DNA of 64,000 nucleotides, from positions 1,761,501-1,825,500 of the forward strand of contig NZ_LR027382.1 of NCBI RefSeq assembly GCF_900604385.1. Reading direction: 5' to 3'. Shown here piece by piece: positions 36,112 through 45,433 of the stretch. A program made the position numbers and the translations under genes. Positions within the stretch are counted from its first letter, which is position 1. Every line of letters starts with the position of its first letter. The notes under the pieces are model-generated. The model saw only the letters and a list, made by a program, of their open reading frames with translations, did not search any database and was not told where the DNA came from. The DNA comes from Alistipes megaguti (lineage in GTDB: Bacteria > Bacteroidota > Bacteroidia > Bacteroidales > Rikenellaceae).

Positions 36112-36357
36112 TCACTCCAGGAAATACAAGAGGTTTGTCAGGAAGATAAATATGGATGCCAACAGCAAATAGATATAAAAGCGTTCTCTCTTGATGAAGT
36201 CACGAAAGCTATAGCGAGCCTTCCAATGATTCTCAAGATACATCCTGTACTCATGTATCATGGCATATCCCAAGATAATACCTAATATGAGTACAAACAC
36301 CCCGATGATGATCAGGGCTAATTCTATCCTTGGCATAGTTTCTATTATTTCCTTCAT
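36112..36357 (-). CDS. Small two-helix membrane protein, unknown
   Basis: An 81-residue protein with two hydrophobic helices (about residues 12-32, LALIIIGVFVLILGIILGYAM, and 61-79, YLLLASIFIFLTNLLYFL) separated by a charged amphipathic segment (HWKARYSFRDFIKRERF). It has no signal peptide and no motif I recognise. It lies between the AraC-type regulator and the fimbrial operon, transcribed in the same direction, with a strong hairpin upstream. It may act with the membrane regulator; this is only context. Confidence 0.6.
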   Translation of the reverse strand: MKEIIETMPRIELALIIIGVFVLILGIILGYAMIHEYRMYLENHWKARYSFRDFIKRERFYIYLLLASIFIFLTNLLYFLE

Positions 36358-36410
36358 GTTGCAAATATAGTGAATTTTTCCGAAAGAAGGTGCAGTTTTT
36401 CACTGTACAA

Positions 36411-36466
36411 GTGTCGCATTCCTACCAAAAAGGTGTCGCATTCGTAGGAATGCGACACCTTTTTGG
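36411..36466 (-). terminator. Perfect 19-bp stem hairpin with an overlapping competing arm
   Basis: Arms at 36425-36443 and 36448-36466 are exactly complementary around a GTAG loop. A second copy of the left-arm sequence, GTGTCGCATTCCTAC (36411-36425), is exactly complementary to 36444-36458, so two mutually exclusive hairpins can form. It lies between the AraC-type regulator and the small membrane gene. Confidence 0.7.
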
Positions 36467-36518
36467 CTGTTTTTCGATAAAATTTTTGCTTTTTCTTTGG
36501 TGCTTTACGAAAAAATGA

Positions 36519-37646
36519 TTATGCTGAATTTGAATCATTTTGTGCTACATCTGTAGATTGGAAGTCTCTCCATTCTGTAGGAGAACAGCCTTCTTTTGTC
36601 TTGAAGATTCGGTAAAGATGAGTTCGACAAGAGAATCCACACTCGGCTGAAATGATGTCGTTGTTATAATCTGGATATTCCAACATCATCTTTTTTGCAG
36701 CGTTGAGACGTATTTCGCTGAGCCATATTCGGAAGTTAGAGTGCAAGTATTGATCGAAAAACAGGCTCAATTCGTTCTTTGATATACAAAGTGTGCGAGA
36801 AAGCGTCAACATGTTTACATTACAATCCTTATAGCCCAAATCCATACACCATTGGTCAAGACTGTTTTGGATAAAGTTTCTGCGCTCCTCAGACAATTGC
36901 TGTAAAGGTTTCTTCTCTCCGCTTCGTTGATTTTCCTCTTCTTTATCCAATAGCTCTTCTGTTGGAATATAACTGCTGCCGAGAGCTATAAACGTAAGAT
37001 TGAAGAACAACAAGGCAAGCAATACGGCAGGACCTACTATATATAACAAGGTAGTAGAAAAGATGGCAACTGGCATAGCGAGAACTGCGAGCCATAGAAT
37101 GACTACACTTGCACGCGAATATCTTACGTAAGGCAACAAATCCGTTGCCGCCATTGTCTCCAACATATTTTTACGCCTAATCATCTCCTGAATAATCATG
37201 TATATGCAATAGAAAACACTTACGCAAAACAGAGTCAGCATCAGATAAAGCCCCTCTCTGATATACAGGCTATGATGAAGACTGATACCCACGCAAAAGA
37301 CCACAATGATGGCAGTATAAATGCCACTACACATCAGTATCATCTTTCTGAGGTTGGAACGTGTGGCCTCTATGTTGTAGATTCCCATGGAGATAAGCGA
37401 AAAACAGGGCGTATAGACGAGAATGTTAACGACTGCCCCAAGACTGTCGTCAGCAGCACGGAAGCCGAACCCCATCTGAATGACATATTGTATCGCCAAT
37501 CCTATTAAGGCGATAACAATCATCCATCGTGAACGCTCATACCGCTTGTTCTCCCATCTTACATGCAGATGAGAGAGTGCCACGAAGAAGGCATTGACAA
37601 GCATGAATATGAAACATGCAAACTGAAAAAGAAATAATGAATCCAT
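36519..37646 (-). CDS. Membrane-bound AraC-type transcriptional regulator
   Basis: A 375-residue protein. Residues 1-235 hold about seven hydrophobic helices (for example FACFIFMLVNAFFVAL, LWLAVLAMPVAIFSTTLLYIV). After a charged linker (LLDKEEENQRSGEKK), residues about 265-365 form an AraC/HTH_18 domain: VNMLTLSRTLCISKNELSLFF is the first helix-turn-helix and DIISAECGFSCRTHLYRIFKTKEGCSPTEWR the second, with the family signature. Such membrane-tethered AraC proteins are common in Bacteroidetes. It is near the fimbrial operon, which makes it a second candidate regulator of the fimbriae. Confidence 0.82.
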   Translation of the reverse strand: MDSLFLFQFACFIFMLVNAFFVALSHLHVRWENKRYERSRWMIVIALIGLAIQYVIQMGFGFRAADDSLGAVVNILVYTPCFSLISMGIYNIEATRSNLRKMILMCSGIYTAIIVVFCVGISLHHSLYIREGLYLMLTLFCVSVFYCIYMIIQEMIRRKNMLETMAATDLLPYVRYSRASVVILWLAVLAMPVAIFSTTLLYIVGPAVLLALLFFNLTFIALGSSYIPTEELLDKEEENQRSGEKKPLQQLSEERRNFIQNSLDQWCMDLGYKDCNVNMLTLSRTLCISKNELSLFFDQYLHSNFRIWLSEIRLNAAKKMMLEYPDYNNDIISAECGFSCRTHLYRIFKTKEGCSPTEWRDFQSTDVAQNDSNSA

Positions 37647-37653
37647 AGGCTTC

Positions 37654-39255
37654 TTATCTTAAGTTTACTTTCTTGTATTTTTGATTACTTGCTGTAGGAT
37701 TATCTGGATTAGTCATCTGCAAATACCCTGCTGCAACAAGGGATGTGATGTAACGCTCACGGTTCTTGGAATGCATACTGACACCAATTCTGTCAAGTAT
37801 CTCTTTGGTTGTACGAGGTACGGAACAGAAGTTTACAATATCCTTTTCCTTGTTCGTCAATGTTACCCTTTTTGTGTCTAAGTCGGTGTCAGAGTGTCTA
37901 AGTCCGGTATCTAAGTTGGTGTCAGAGTGTCTAAGTCCGGTGTCTAAGTTGGTGTCAGAGTGTCTAAGTCCAGTATCTAAGTTGGTGTCAGAGTGTCTAA
38001 GTCCAGTGTCTAAGTCTTCGACTTGGTTACTTTCTCCTCTCCAAACCGTGATGACAAATTCCTGTGCCTTGTCATTATTCATAAACGTGACATTGATATT
38101 TTCGTCCAGTGCACGAGTGATGCCACTGCCCACACCTGTGTATGGCAGCAAGTATATGGCATTGTTAAAAAGGAACATATTGCGAGGCATAGAAGTTCCA
38201 GCCTTGATGTCATCAATAGTGAGTCCGTTAGGCAATGCACCAGGACTGTGAATCTCAACACGATTGTCGAAAATGAAAATGCGAACAGGGGCTTTCATGT
38301 TCAACGAACGGTGTACAAGGCTGTTTACTGTGAACTCAACCAAACTGGTGTAAGGTATTTCCAACTTACCCATGCTGTTGAATTCATCTCCCACCTGCAC
38401 ATTATGTAGGTTACGAGTGAAGAAATCCATGATAGTGTCATATTGATGAAGCAGATTCCCCTCCATATCTGCATCATTCACCTTGTCACGAAAAACCTTG
38501 CTGCCAACGCTGTTGCCTGCAAAACAGATACACTTGGCTGTCATCATTGGCATCCAACGTTGGGTGTATTTGCCAAACAGAAGCATGGCAGCAACGGTTA
38601 GTGTACCATCAGGACGGATAAATCGCAGGTTACGAAGTATCTTCTCACAGTCATGTCCCTTAGCTATGGCAGAGCATATCATATCAAGTGATGCTTCTTT
38701 AAAAGCGTCACCTGTCAAGCCTTTCTTCTCCAACACTCTCTCAAAACGGTTGCCAAGAAACTGCTTGATGGTCGTTGCATCAAGGTCGTTGATAGTTGCA
38801 TCCCTAACACCAGCCTCGTCTGGTGCAAAACTACCGCAGTCGGTCATCATTTCTGCAAGTTCTGCATTATCGAACACTTTACGCTTGTCGGCACCATTCT
38901 TCACCCATACGATTCCCTTGTTGTCATGATAAGGCTTGTTGAGTCCTTCCTTCACAGTAGCAACAACCAAGTTGCCATCCTCGACTTCAACAGTATCTAT
39001 CTTTATCAGAATGGATGGCACTACGTTTTCAGAAGCAATGTCACTCAACAAGTTGGTAGTTTCTTGTACCTCAGAATACGACAAGGCATTGATCTCTCCA
39101 GTCTTATCCTTTATACCAACTACCAACTTTCCACCATGTGAATTACTGAACGCCACTAACTCACAGGCAATATCATATTTGTCGAGAATGCGTTCCTTGA
39201 ACTGCACCCACGATACCTCGCCAGCGTTTATCTGTTTCAATATATCGTCCATCAT
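37654..39255 (-). CDS. AlbA_2 (Schlafen-type) ATP-binding regulator with tandem repeats
   Basis: A 533-residue protein. Residues about 5-130 are an AlbA_2 domain (WVQFKERILDKYDIACELVAFSNSHGGKLVVGI). The middle contains a GHKL/HATPase_c_4-type fold (PYTSLVEFTVNSLVHRSLN, FIFDNRVEIHSPGALPNG). Residues about 416-459 are four near-identical 11-residue repeats (DTGLRHSDTNL). The C-terminus is a winged helix (VPRTTKEILDRIGVSMHS). The ATG at 39255 overlaps the stop of the XRE gene (ATGA), which supports that start; another ATG lies 4 codons upstream. Such proteins are linked to regulation and sometimes defence; the role here is unknown. Confidence 0.78.
   Translation of the reverse strand: MMDDILKQINAGEVSWVQFKERILDKYDIACELVAFSNSHGGKLVVGIKDKTGEINALSYSEVQETTNLLSDIASENVVPSILIKIDTVEVEDGNLVVATVKEGLNKPYHDNKGIVWVKNGADKRKVFDNAELAEMMTDCGSFAPDEAGVRDATINDLDATTIKQFLGNRFERVLEKKGLTGDAFKEASLDMICSAIAKGHDCEKILRNLRFIRPDGTLTVAAMLLFGKYTQRWMPMMTAKCICFAGNSVGSKVFRDKVNDADMEGNLLHQYDTIMDFFTRNLHNVQVGDEFNSMGKLEIPYTSLVEFTVNSLVHRSLNMKAPVRIFIFDNRVEIHSPGALPNGLTIDDIKAGTSMPRNMFLFNNAIYLLPYTGVGSGITRALDENINVTFMNNDKAQEFVITVWRGESNQVEDLDTGLRHSDTNLDTGLRHSDTNLDTGLRHSDTNLDTGLRHSDTDLDTKRVTLTNKEKDIVNFCSVPRTTKEILDRIGVSMHSKNRERYITSLVAAGYLQMTNPDNPTASNQKYKKVNLR
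37878..38009. repeat. 33-bp minisatellite, four copies
   Basis: Four tandem 33-base units starting at 37878, 37911, 37944 and 37977, inside the AlbA_2 gene. Units differ by one to a few bases, and since 33 is divisible by 3 copy-number changes keep the frame. Confidence 0.9.
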
Positions 39256-39467
39256 TCTTTGATACATTCTTTGTTCAACAAATCGTTTACATCCACTTTC
39301 AGCAAATCAGAAATCCGTATTAAGGTTTCCAAGTCTGGTTGGCAAGTGTTGGTGCACCATTTAGAAATGGTTGCTTGGTCTTTACCCAACATTTCTGCCA
39401 ACCACTTGTTTGAGTGCCTGGTTACTGCCAACATTATCTTCAATCTGTTTACATATTTCTTTGCCAT
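39252..39467 (-). CDS. XRE-family HTH regulator
   Basis: A 71-residue helix-turn-helix protein (NKWLAEMLGKDQATISKWCTNTCQPDLETLIRISDLLKVDVNDLL), a complete Cro/C1-type domain and nothing else. Its stop overlaps the start of the AlbA_2 gene, so the two are translationally coupled; it may repress their shared promoter. The small regulator plus large effector order resembles an autoregulated two-gene module. Confidence 0.85.
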   Translation of the reverse strand: MAKKYVNRLKIMLAVTRHSNKWLAEMLGKDQATISKWCTNTCQPDLETLIRISDLLKVDVNDLLNKECIKE

Positions 39468-39493
39468 ACTTTTATAGATATATAATTCGTATG

Positions 39494-39501
39494 CAAAAAT
39501 A
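39494..39501 (-). promoter_or_regulatory. -7 box of the XRE-AlbA_2 pair
   Basis: TATTTTTG on the minus strand matches TAnnTTTG, 27 bases before the start codon. The region is very AT-rich. Confidence 0.45.
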
Positions 39502-39590
39502 CAATAATTATTCTAAATATTGCTGTGATATTTTCAAAAAGTTTATTTTAAAGGCTATTTATTGAAGATTTCGCCATTTTTAGAAAAACA

Positions 39591-39627
39591 GGGGTATCTT
39601 ATTATGATAAAAACATCAAGATACCCC
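39591..39627 (-). terminator. Terminator of the methylase-helicase gene
   Basis: Arms GGGGTATCTT and AAGATACCCC are exact complements. On the minus strand the stem is followed by TGTTTTTC. It lies 16 bases past the gene's stop. Confidence 0.7.
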
Positions 39628-39643
39628 TATATATAATAAGGTG

Positions 39644-42600
39644 TCATAACCGACAGACGGAGCGTGCTTGTTTTCCAACTATGCTTTGTTCTGTTTCTAT
39701 ATTCTTTGTTTCGTGTTTTTCTGCAGTATCTTGCTCCTGTGGTGGTGCCAATTCTAACTGTATTTTCCTGTCCAACGCCGCCAGTTTCGCTTTCAGACCT
39801 TTCAGTTCTTCCTCTTTCTTCCAAGTCTTGCCAGCTATCTCTTCCAGTTGCGGTATTTCCTTTTCCAAAGCCTTGCATCTTGAATCATACTGCTCAATGT
39901 AACTTGGTATCTTCTGTAAGGCATTCAGAAAGTTGTTTGCCGCTGCTATCGGGTCCGACTTGGCAATGTGACCGTAGTTGTACTGGTACTTGTAATTGCC
40001 CTCGACAAAAAAGCGGTTGTCAACAAATGGAAGACCATTCTCGAAACTTGTCTTGCTGACAATCTTGACAGGGAATCCGTAGATTTCTCCAATCCGCTTG
40101 TATTGTCCGCCAGTTGTCTCTTTCTCTGCCAACATTTGCAGATGCTTTCCTATAACCTCTAAGTTCGTGGACTCCACACCATCAAGAGTGATGAGGTTGA
40201 GGATGTTGCCGTCCTTGTCTTTCTTGGCTTTGCCCATAAACTTGCCGTAGTCCTCGGTCATTCCCTTGAGAGAGGCTTTGTTGTTGCCCAGCTCTGCCGT
40301 CTTTGACTGCAATTTTGTTTCTGAGTCACGCTTGCCCTTGTTAAACGATTTGCGCTCACCCTCCAGAGAAGCAACCTTCTTCTCCAGCTTCGCCTTGTCA
40401 AGCAAATCGGTATTTCCGGAGAGAATAGCCATATACTCTGAAAAATTCATGCCCGATTTCTCGTCCATCGCTCCCTCGTCAATGGTTCTCGCTCCCAAGG
40501 CACCGCTTTTCAACTGTGAAATGAAGGTCTGCTTGCAGTGCAGGAGGTTAAACTTGTACGAGTCAAGCGACTTTTCCACCGCATAGATGATGACATCAAC
40601 CTTGTTGTCGGCATACAGCTTGGCAATCTCGTTACCAGCACGCACACCTCGACCGTCACGCTGTGCCAAGTCTGACGGTCGCCAGGGTGTGTCGCAATGA
40701 TGAATCGCCACACACCGTTTTTGCGCGTTTACACCTGTACCCAACATGGATGTGGAGCCGAATAATACTCGTACCGAACCCTCGTTCATGGCAGCTATCA
40801 CCGTCTTTCTCGCTCTTTCGTTCTTGCATTCCTGAATGAAGCGGATTTCAGATGAAGGTATTCCGTAATCCTCTATCAGCTTGCGCTTGATTTCAGAATA
40901 CACGTTGAATTCCCCAGGTCTGTATGTGCCAAGATCTGAGAATACGAACTGCGTACCCTTATGACTGTCATAGCGTTTGTAATAATCCGCTATCATCTTG
41001 GCGCAATGGCTCGCCTTGTTGTCGGGATGATCCTCACAAGTCGGGTCTATCATGCGCATGTCGAGTGCCATCTTTCGGGCATAGTCTGTGGCTATGAGCA
41101 TTTTCGCCTTTTCCTCTGTTTCCGACAATGGCAGTCTGCCGAGGATGGTAGCATCGCCCGTCTTGGCAAACTCCATCAGCTTTTGGATGAAGTCCTCCTG
41201 CTCGGGTGTCGGCGGTATATTATGAAGGATTTCGTTCTTCTGTGGTCTGTCCACACCAACCGCCTCCGCCGTGCGATAGTCGGTTATCTCGTTGTAGAAG
41301 GCAGCAAGCTCCGGTACCTTGATGAAGTATCGGAAACGTTCCTTCTGCACGATGTTGTTGGTGACGTTAAACTCGAAGTCGGTAGTTTTCTTGGCGAAGA
41401 TTGCCGCCCACGCATCGAAACAGCGGATGTCCTGACGCTCCAGTTCCTTGGGGCGCAGGTACTTGAAGAGCAGATACAACTCTGTCAGTGAGTTACTGAT
41501 AGTTGTTCCCGACAGGAATGTCGCTCCCAGATCTCTGTCTGTCCGCTCCTGTATGGTACGGATAGCAAAGAGCATGTTGAGTGCCTTCTGGCTCCCCTCG
41601 CTGTTGCCGAGTCCTGCCACACGGTCGTGACGGGTGTTGAACATGAGGTTCTTGAACTGGTGGCTCTCGTCCACAAACAAGTGGTCGATGCCCATCATGC
41701 GGAAATCCACCACATCATCGGTGCGCTGCTCGATGCTGTAGGCTATCTTCTGCAACTTTGCCTCCAAGTTGAACTTCCGCTTTTCCAGTCCTTTGAGCAT
41801 TCCCCGTGACACGTCTTTGCCCTGCGTACGTATCACTTCCAAGTTTTCCTCCACGGTATCAAGCTCCGCCTGCAATATCTGCCGCTGGAGTTCTGGCGAT
41901 TGCGGTATCTTTCCGAACTGGTCATGCGACATGATTACACAGTCATAGTCGTTGTTCTTGATGTTGTTGAAGAAACTGACACGGTTCTTGGTGGAAAAAT
42001 CCTTCTCCGAGGCATAGAGTATCCTCGCATGGGGATAAGCTGTCTGATAGGTGGCAGCAATCTCCGCGACATTGGCTTTCAGTCCGATAATCATCGGCTT
42101 ATGAGCCATACCGAGACGTTTCATCTCATGCGCAGCCATGCACATGATGAGGGTTTTGCCTGTACCTACGGCGTGGTCACATATCCCGCCTCCGTTCTGC
42201 AAAAGCATCCATACACAGTCCTTCTGACTTGGGTACACACTCTTGACACCATACTTTCCGCCAAGGGCTTTCAAGTCCAAGCCGGGGAAGCTCTGGTGAG
42301 AACCGTCATACTTCGGACGCACGAAACAGTTGAACTTCCGGTTGTACATCGTGGTCAAGCGTTCCTTAAAGGAGTCAGACTGCTCTTCCAGCCATTCAGT
42401 GAACCCGTTGCGGATTTCGTCAATCTTGGCATTGGCAAGCTGTATGCCCTCGCTGTCACGCACCTTGATGTCGTTGCCGTTCTCGTCCTCACCGATGCTC
42501 TTCATCATGTCGGGACAGGTGTTGTGCAGGGCATGTTTCAGAAGACTCATGCCGTCATAGTGGCGGTAATATCCCTTCACCATATACTCATCCGTGATGG

Positions 42601-45433
42601 CCATGGTCTTCATACTGCATTTTGCCGAATATTCGTCCATGCTGTCGGAATAGACGATGCTGACCTGTGTATTGAAGAGGTGGCTCATGTAAACGGAATA
42701 CACACCTGTAGGTATCCAACGCTCACCGAAGTTGAAGTCCAGGTCCTCAAAGGCTATCGGTTCGGGAATGCTTGCCTTCAAGGCTTCCAACGACTCCCTC
42801 ACAATTGCATGGTCGGGATTTTCCTTCAGCCATTCTTCTATACGCTCCGCTTTCTCTATGACATTGCCAGCAATGAAGCGGTCGGCTATCTCGTAGCCGT
42901 CTATGAGCGGATTGTAATAGATGCGCCCTTTAAGCGCTTCCGTCAGTTCCTGTTCCGGCATATCCGATAATTCAGTCATATACGGCAAGTCGATACGGCC
43001 GAACTTGTTGAGCGAGGCGGTGAGCGCTTCCTCCGGGGAATCGACATGACTGACCTCGTCAAGCGAAAAAGAGACCGGGTGGTCGAAGATGTCTGATTTT
43101 GTGAACTGTCCGTTTTCTACCCGTTCCAACGACAGCATGTCGCGCCCTGAGGCATCCATAAGGATGAACTTCACGTTCTGCTTGGCATTGAGGTTGCCGA
43201 AGCGAATGAAAAAAGCGTCATAATAGACATTCAGACTCTCACGCATCTGCTTGTTTTCCGTCTGTTCTTCCGCTTCATAGGTGTAAAGTTTCTGATAGGC
43301 ATCACGGAGGGCGATATACAAGACTGCCTTTTCTTTCTGCTCCATATTCAGATCCAACGGCATGAAGGTAGCACCATACTTGGTAAGGTCTTTCAATACA
43401 CCGATATTTCTGTCAGAGTCGAGCACCATAGAACCCTCACGATGAAAACTTTCCAGTTTCTCATCAAACGGACGGGGCTTCATAGCATCCTCTTTCTTCT
43501 TTGCCAGCTCCTCCCGCTTTCTTTCTTGCTCTTTTTGTTGTTCCCGCTCATGATTTGTTTCTTTCAATGTGCTCTGAGTCTTGGAATCTTCTTTTGCCTC
43601 ATTCCCTTTCGACTGTCCATGCCCGATTTGAACTTTGAGAACTTCTATCGGTTCCATAGGTGGCTTAAACTTCGGATCAAGCGTATCTTCAACGCCCAGA
43701 GCCTTGAGTTGTTCCTGACGGTGCAGTTCCGCCTTTTGGCGCAGCAGCACCCTGTCTTCGGGAGCCATGGTCATCATCATCTCGTAAAAGCCGTTGATTG
43801 GCGGATTCTCTTCCCAAGAGATGCTTGCGTATGGCTCATCACCAGGCAGGATTGGTTTTGTCTCCAGTGTTGTTTCCTGCTCTTTTGCATCTGTCAACAA
43901 AGGCTTTTCTTCTTTTTCCACAGGCTTTGTCACAACTTCAAAAGTCGGATTGACGCTTTTTACCAACGGACTTGCTTTCTTCCTTGACACTTTCTTGGCG
44001 GCAGCACCCATTGTTACCTCTGCTTTCTTCTTCGTAGAATGGACAGCTTGACGGTTTTCTTCTTCCATTCCCCAAAGGTCAAACAGCGTCATTTGGACTG
44101 GTGGCTGCTGATGATTGGACTTTTGGGATAGCTCAGCATCATCAGTAGGCTTTTCCTGCTTTTGCAAGGATACTACCGTATCGTTCTGCTTTTCCTCAAT
44201 GGAAGGCTTCATCTTCTCTGTTTTTTCTATCTTTTCTGTTTCTTCAACCTCCTTAACTTCCTCAGCCTTTGTTTCCTCTATCCCCAAGTATCGGTTCAAT
44301 TTGAGGTTCCTCTTAAAGTCTTCATGGAGCATCTTTCGCAAATCCTCTGCAATGCCTTCCACACCATCCTCATGCGTGTATATCATTGCAGGTTTGCCGA
44401 ATGGGTCAGTGTCCAACTTTGCCGTTGTATGGATAATGCGTTCCGGATGCTCCAGAAAGTAGTTGTTTGTCGGAATGCGGTTCTCGTCATTATAGACAGT
44501 GTCAAGCAGGTTGTCGTCTCCTCGCAGCGACTCCTTTTGGGTATTTTTCTGCAGAATGATGAGGTCACTGCCCACTTCCGTATTGGCATTTTCCGTGAAC
44601 AGGTTGTTGGGAAGACGAATCGCTGACACGAGATCTGCATGATAGAGCATCATAAAACGCGCGGCACTGTTGTTTTTGGCATTCAATACGCCTTGTGAGG
44701 TGATGAAGGCAACCAACCCACCATCCCTTACCGTATCAAGAGCCTTGACAAAGAAGTAGTTGTGTATGCGTCTGGTGACAAGTGCCCTCATGCCTTTCAT
44801 GGCTGTATAGGACGGATCAAATACGGCAACATCGCCAAAGGGAATATTTGAGATGGCGAGGTCGAAGTAGTCATTGAAAGGCTTTTCTATCTTCTCGAAT
44901 CCCTCTATGCGCACTTTCTGCTCCGGGTGCAGATGGCGTAGTATCTTTCCCGTAAGCAGGTCTTTTTCAAACGCCATAATGTCTGCCTTGGGATTGTTAT
45001 CCAAGACGGAATCGACAAAGGCACCGATGCCTGCCGAGGGTTCAAGTACCTTTTCGGGGATAATCTGATGCTCTTTCAACACATCCGTCAGAGCCTCCGT
45101 AACGGCTGACGGCGTGTAGAATGCCGTGAGGACAGACTGTTTCAGACTGTCCATCAACTGTTTGTACTCGCTTTCATTCTTGCTGTTTTCACGGATAAGT
45201 CTATGCAGCTCCACTGTTGGAGCAAACAATTCAAGGTCTGACTTTGCCCAATGGACGGCATCCGCCAGTTCCCTGGCAGGGTTCAGGATGCACTTCAATC
45301 CACCGAATCCGCAATAACGCTCCAGAAGGAGACGCTCACGGGCAGTCGGCGTGCGCTGTTCCCTGTCAAGGATGAATGCCGTCTCTATCGCCTTGATGTT
45401 GTCGTTCAGACGTTGTTTTCTATTGTACGCCAT
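39644..45433 (-). CDS. Giant N6-adenine methylase / SF2 helicase fusion of mobile elements
   Basis: A 1929-residue protein. The N-terminal part (about residues 30-320) is an adenine-specific methyltransferase: VLEPSAGIGAFVDS binds AdoMet and AISNIPFGD is motif IV (NPPY class). A low-complexity charged linker (about 380-650) follows. The C-terminal half is a SNF2/SF2-like helicase: Walker A AVGTGKT (near 1090), DESH box (near 1255) and motif VI QRDGRGVRAGN (near 1595), ending in a coiled coil. Its architecture resembles DarB-like antirestriction proteins and the large methylase genes of Bacteroides conjugative transposons. It may protect incoming element DNA. It overlaps the DUF1896 gene by 14 bases. 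Confidence 0.85.
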   Translation of the reverse strand: MAYNRKQRLNDNIKAIETAFILDREQRTPTARERLLLERYCGFGGLKCILNPARELADAVHWAKSDLELFAPTVELHRLIRENSKNESEYKQLMDSLKQSVLTAFYTPSAVTEALTDVLKEHQIIPEKVLEPSAGIGAFVDSVLDNNPKADIMAFEKDLLTGKILRHLHPEQKVRIEGFEKIEKPFNDYFDLAISNIPFGDVAVFDPSYTAMKGMRALVTRRIHNYFFVKALDTVRDGGLVAFITSQGVLNAKNNSAARFMMLYHADLVSAIRLPNNLFTENANTEVGSDLIILQKNTQKESLRGDDNLLDTVYNDENRIPTNNYFLEHPERIIHTTAKLDTDPFGKPAMIYTHEDGVEGIAEDLRKMLHEDFKRNLKLNRYLGIEETKAEEVKEVEETEKIEKTEKMKPSIEEKQNDTVVSLQKQEKPTDDAELSQKSNHQQPPVQMTLFDLWGMEEENRQAVHSTKKKAEVTMGAAAKKVSRKKASPLVKSVNPTFEVVTKPVEKEEKPLLTDAKEQETTLETKPILPGDEPYASISWEENPPINGFYEMMMTMAPEDRVLLRQKAELHRQEQLKALGVEDTLDPKFKPPMEPIEVLKVQIGHGQSKGNEAKEDSKTQSTLKETNHEREQQKEQERKREELAKKKEDAMKPRPFDEKLESFHREGSMVLDSDRNIGVLKDLTKYGATFMPLDLNMEQKEKAVLYIALRDAYQKLYTYEAEEQTENKQMRESLNVYYDAFFIRFGNLNAKQNVKFILMDASGRDMLSLERVENGQFTKSDIFDHPVSFSLDEVSHVDSPEEALTASLNKFGRIDLPYMTELSDMPEQELTEALKGRIYYNPLIDGYEIADRFIAGNVIEKAERIEEWLKENPDHAIVRESLEALKASIPEPIAFEDLDFNFGERWIPTGVYSVYMSHLFNTQVSIVYSDSMDEYSAKCSMKTMAITDEYMVKGYYRHYDGMSLLKHALHNTCPDMMKSIGEDENGNDIKVRDSEGIQLANAKIDEIRNGFTEWLEEQSDSFKERLTTMYNRKFNCFVRPKYDGSHQSFPGLDLKALGGKYGVKSVYPSQKDCVWMLLQNGGGICDHAVGTGKTLIMCMAAHEMKRLGMAHKPMIIGLKANVAEIAATYQTAYPHARILYASEKDFSTKNRVSFFNNIKNNDYDCVIMSHDQFGKIPQSPELQRQILQAELDTVEENLEVIRTQGKDVSRGMLKGLEKRKFNLEAKLQKIAYSIEQRTDDVVDFRMMGIDHLFVDESHQFKNLMFNTRHDRVAGLGNSEGSQKALNMLFAIRTIQERTDRDLGATFLSGTTISNSLTELYLLFKYLRPKELERQDIRCFDAWAAIFAKKTTDFEFNVTNNIVQKERFRYFIKVPELAAFYNEITDYRTAEAVGVDRPQKNEILHNIPPTPEQEDFIQKLMEFAKTGDATILGRLPLSETEEKAKMLIATDYARKMALDMRMIDPTCEDHPDNKASHCAKMIADYYKRYDSHKGTQFVFSDLGTYRPGEFNVYSEIKRKLIEDYGIPSSEIRFIQECKNERARKTVIAAMNEGSVRVLFGSTSMLGTGVNAQKRCVAIHHCDTPWRPSDLAQRDGRGVRAGNEIAKLYADNKVDVIIYAVEKSLDSYKFNLLHCKQTFISQLKSGALGARTIDEGAMDEKSGMNFSEYMAILSGNTDLLDKAKLEKKVASLEGERKSFNKGKRDSETKLQSKTAELGNNKASLKGMTEDYGKFMGKAKKDKDGNILNLITLDGVESTNLEVIGKHLQMLAEKETTGGQYKRIGEIYGFPVKIVSKTSFENGLPFVDNRFFVEGNYKYQYNYGHIAKSDPIAAANNFLNALQKIPSYIEQYDSRCKALEKEIPQLEEIAGKTWKKEEELKGLKAKLAALDRKIQLELAPPQEQDTAEKHETKNIETEQSIVGKQARSVCRL

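Noticed and set aside
37878..38009. Repeats considered as a CRISPR array
   Set aside because: Units are contiguous without spacers and encode an in-frame protein repeat.
39644..45433. Type I or type IIG restriction-modification system
   Set aside because: No nuclease motif or specificity subunit is visible; architecture fits mobile-element methylase-helicases better.
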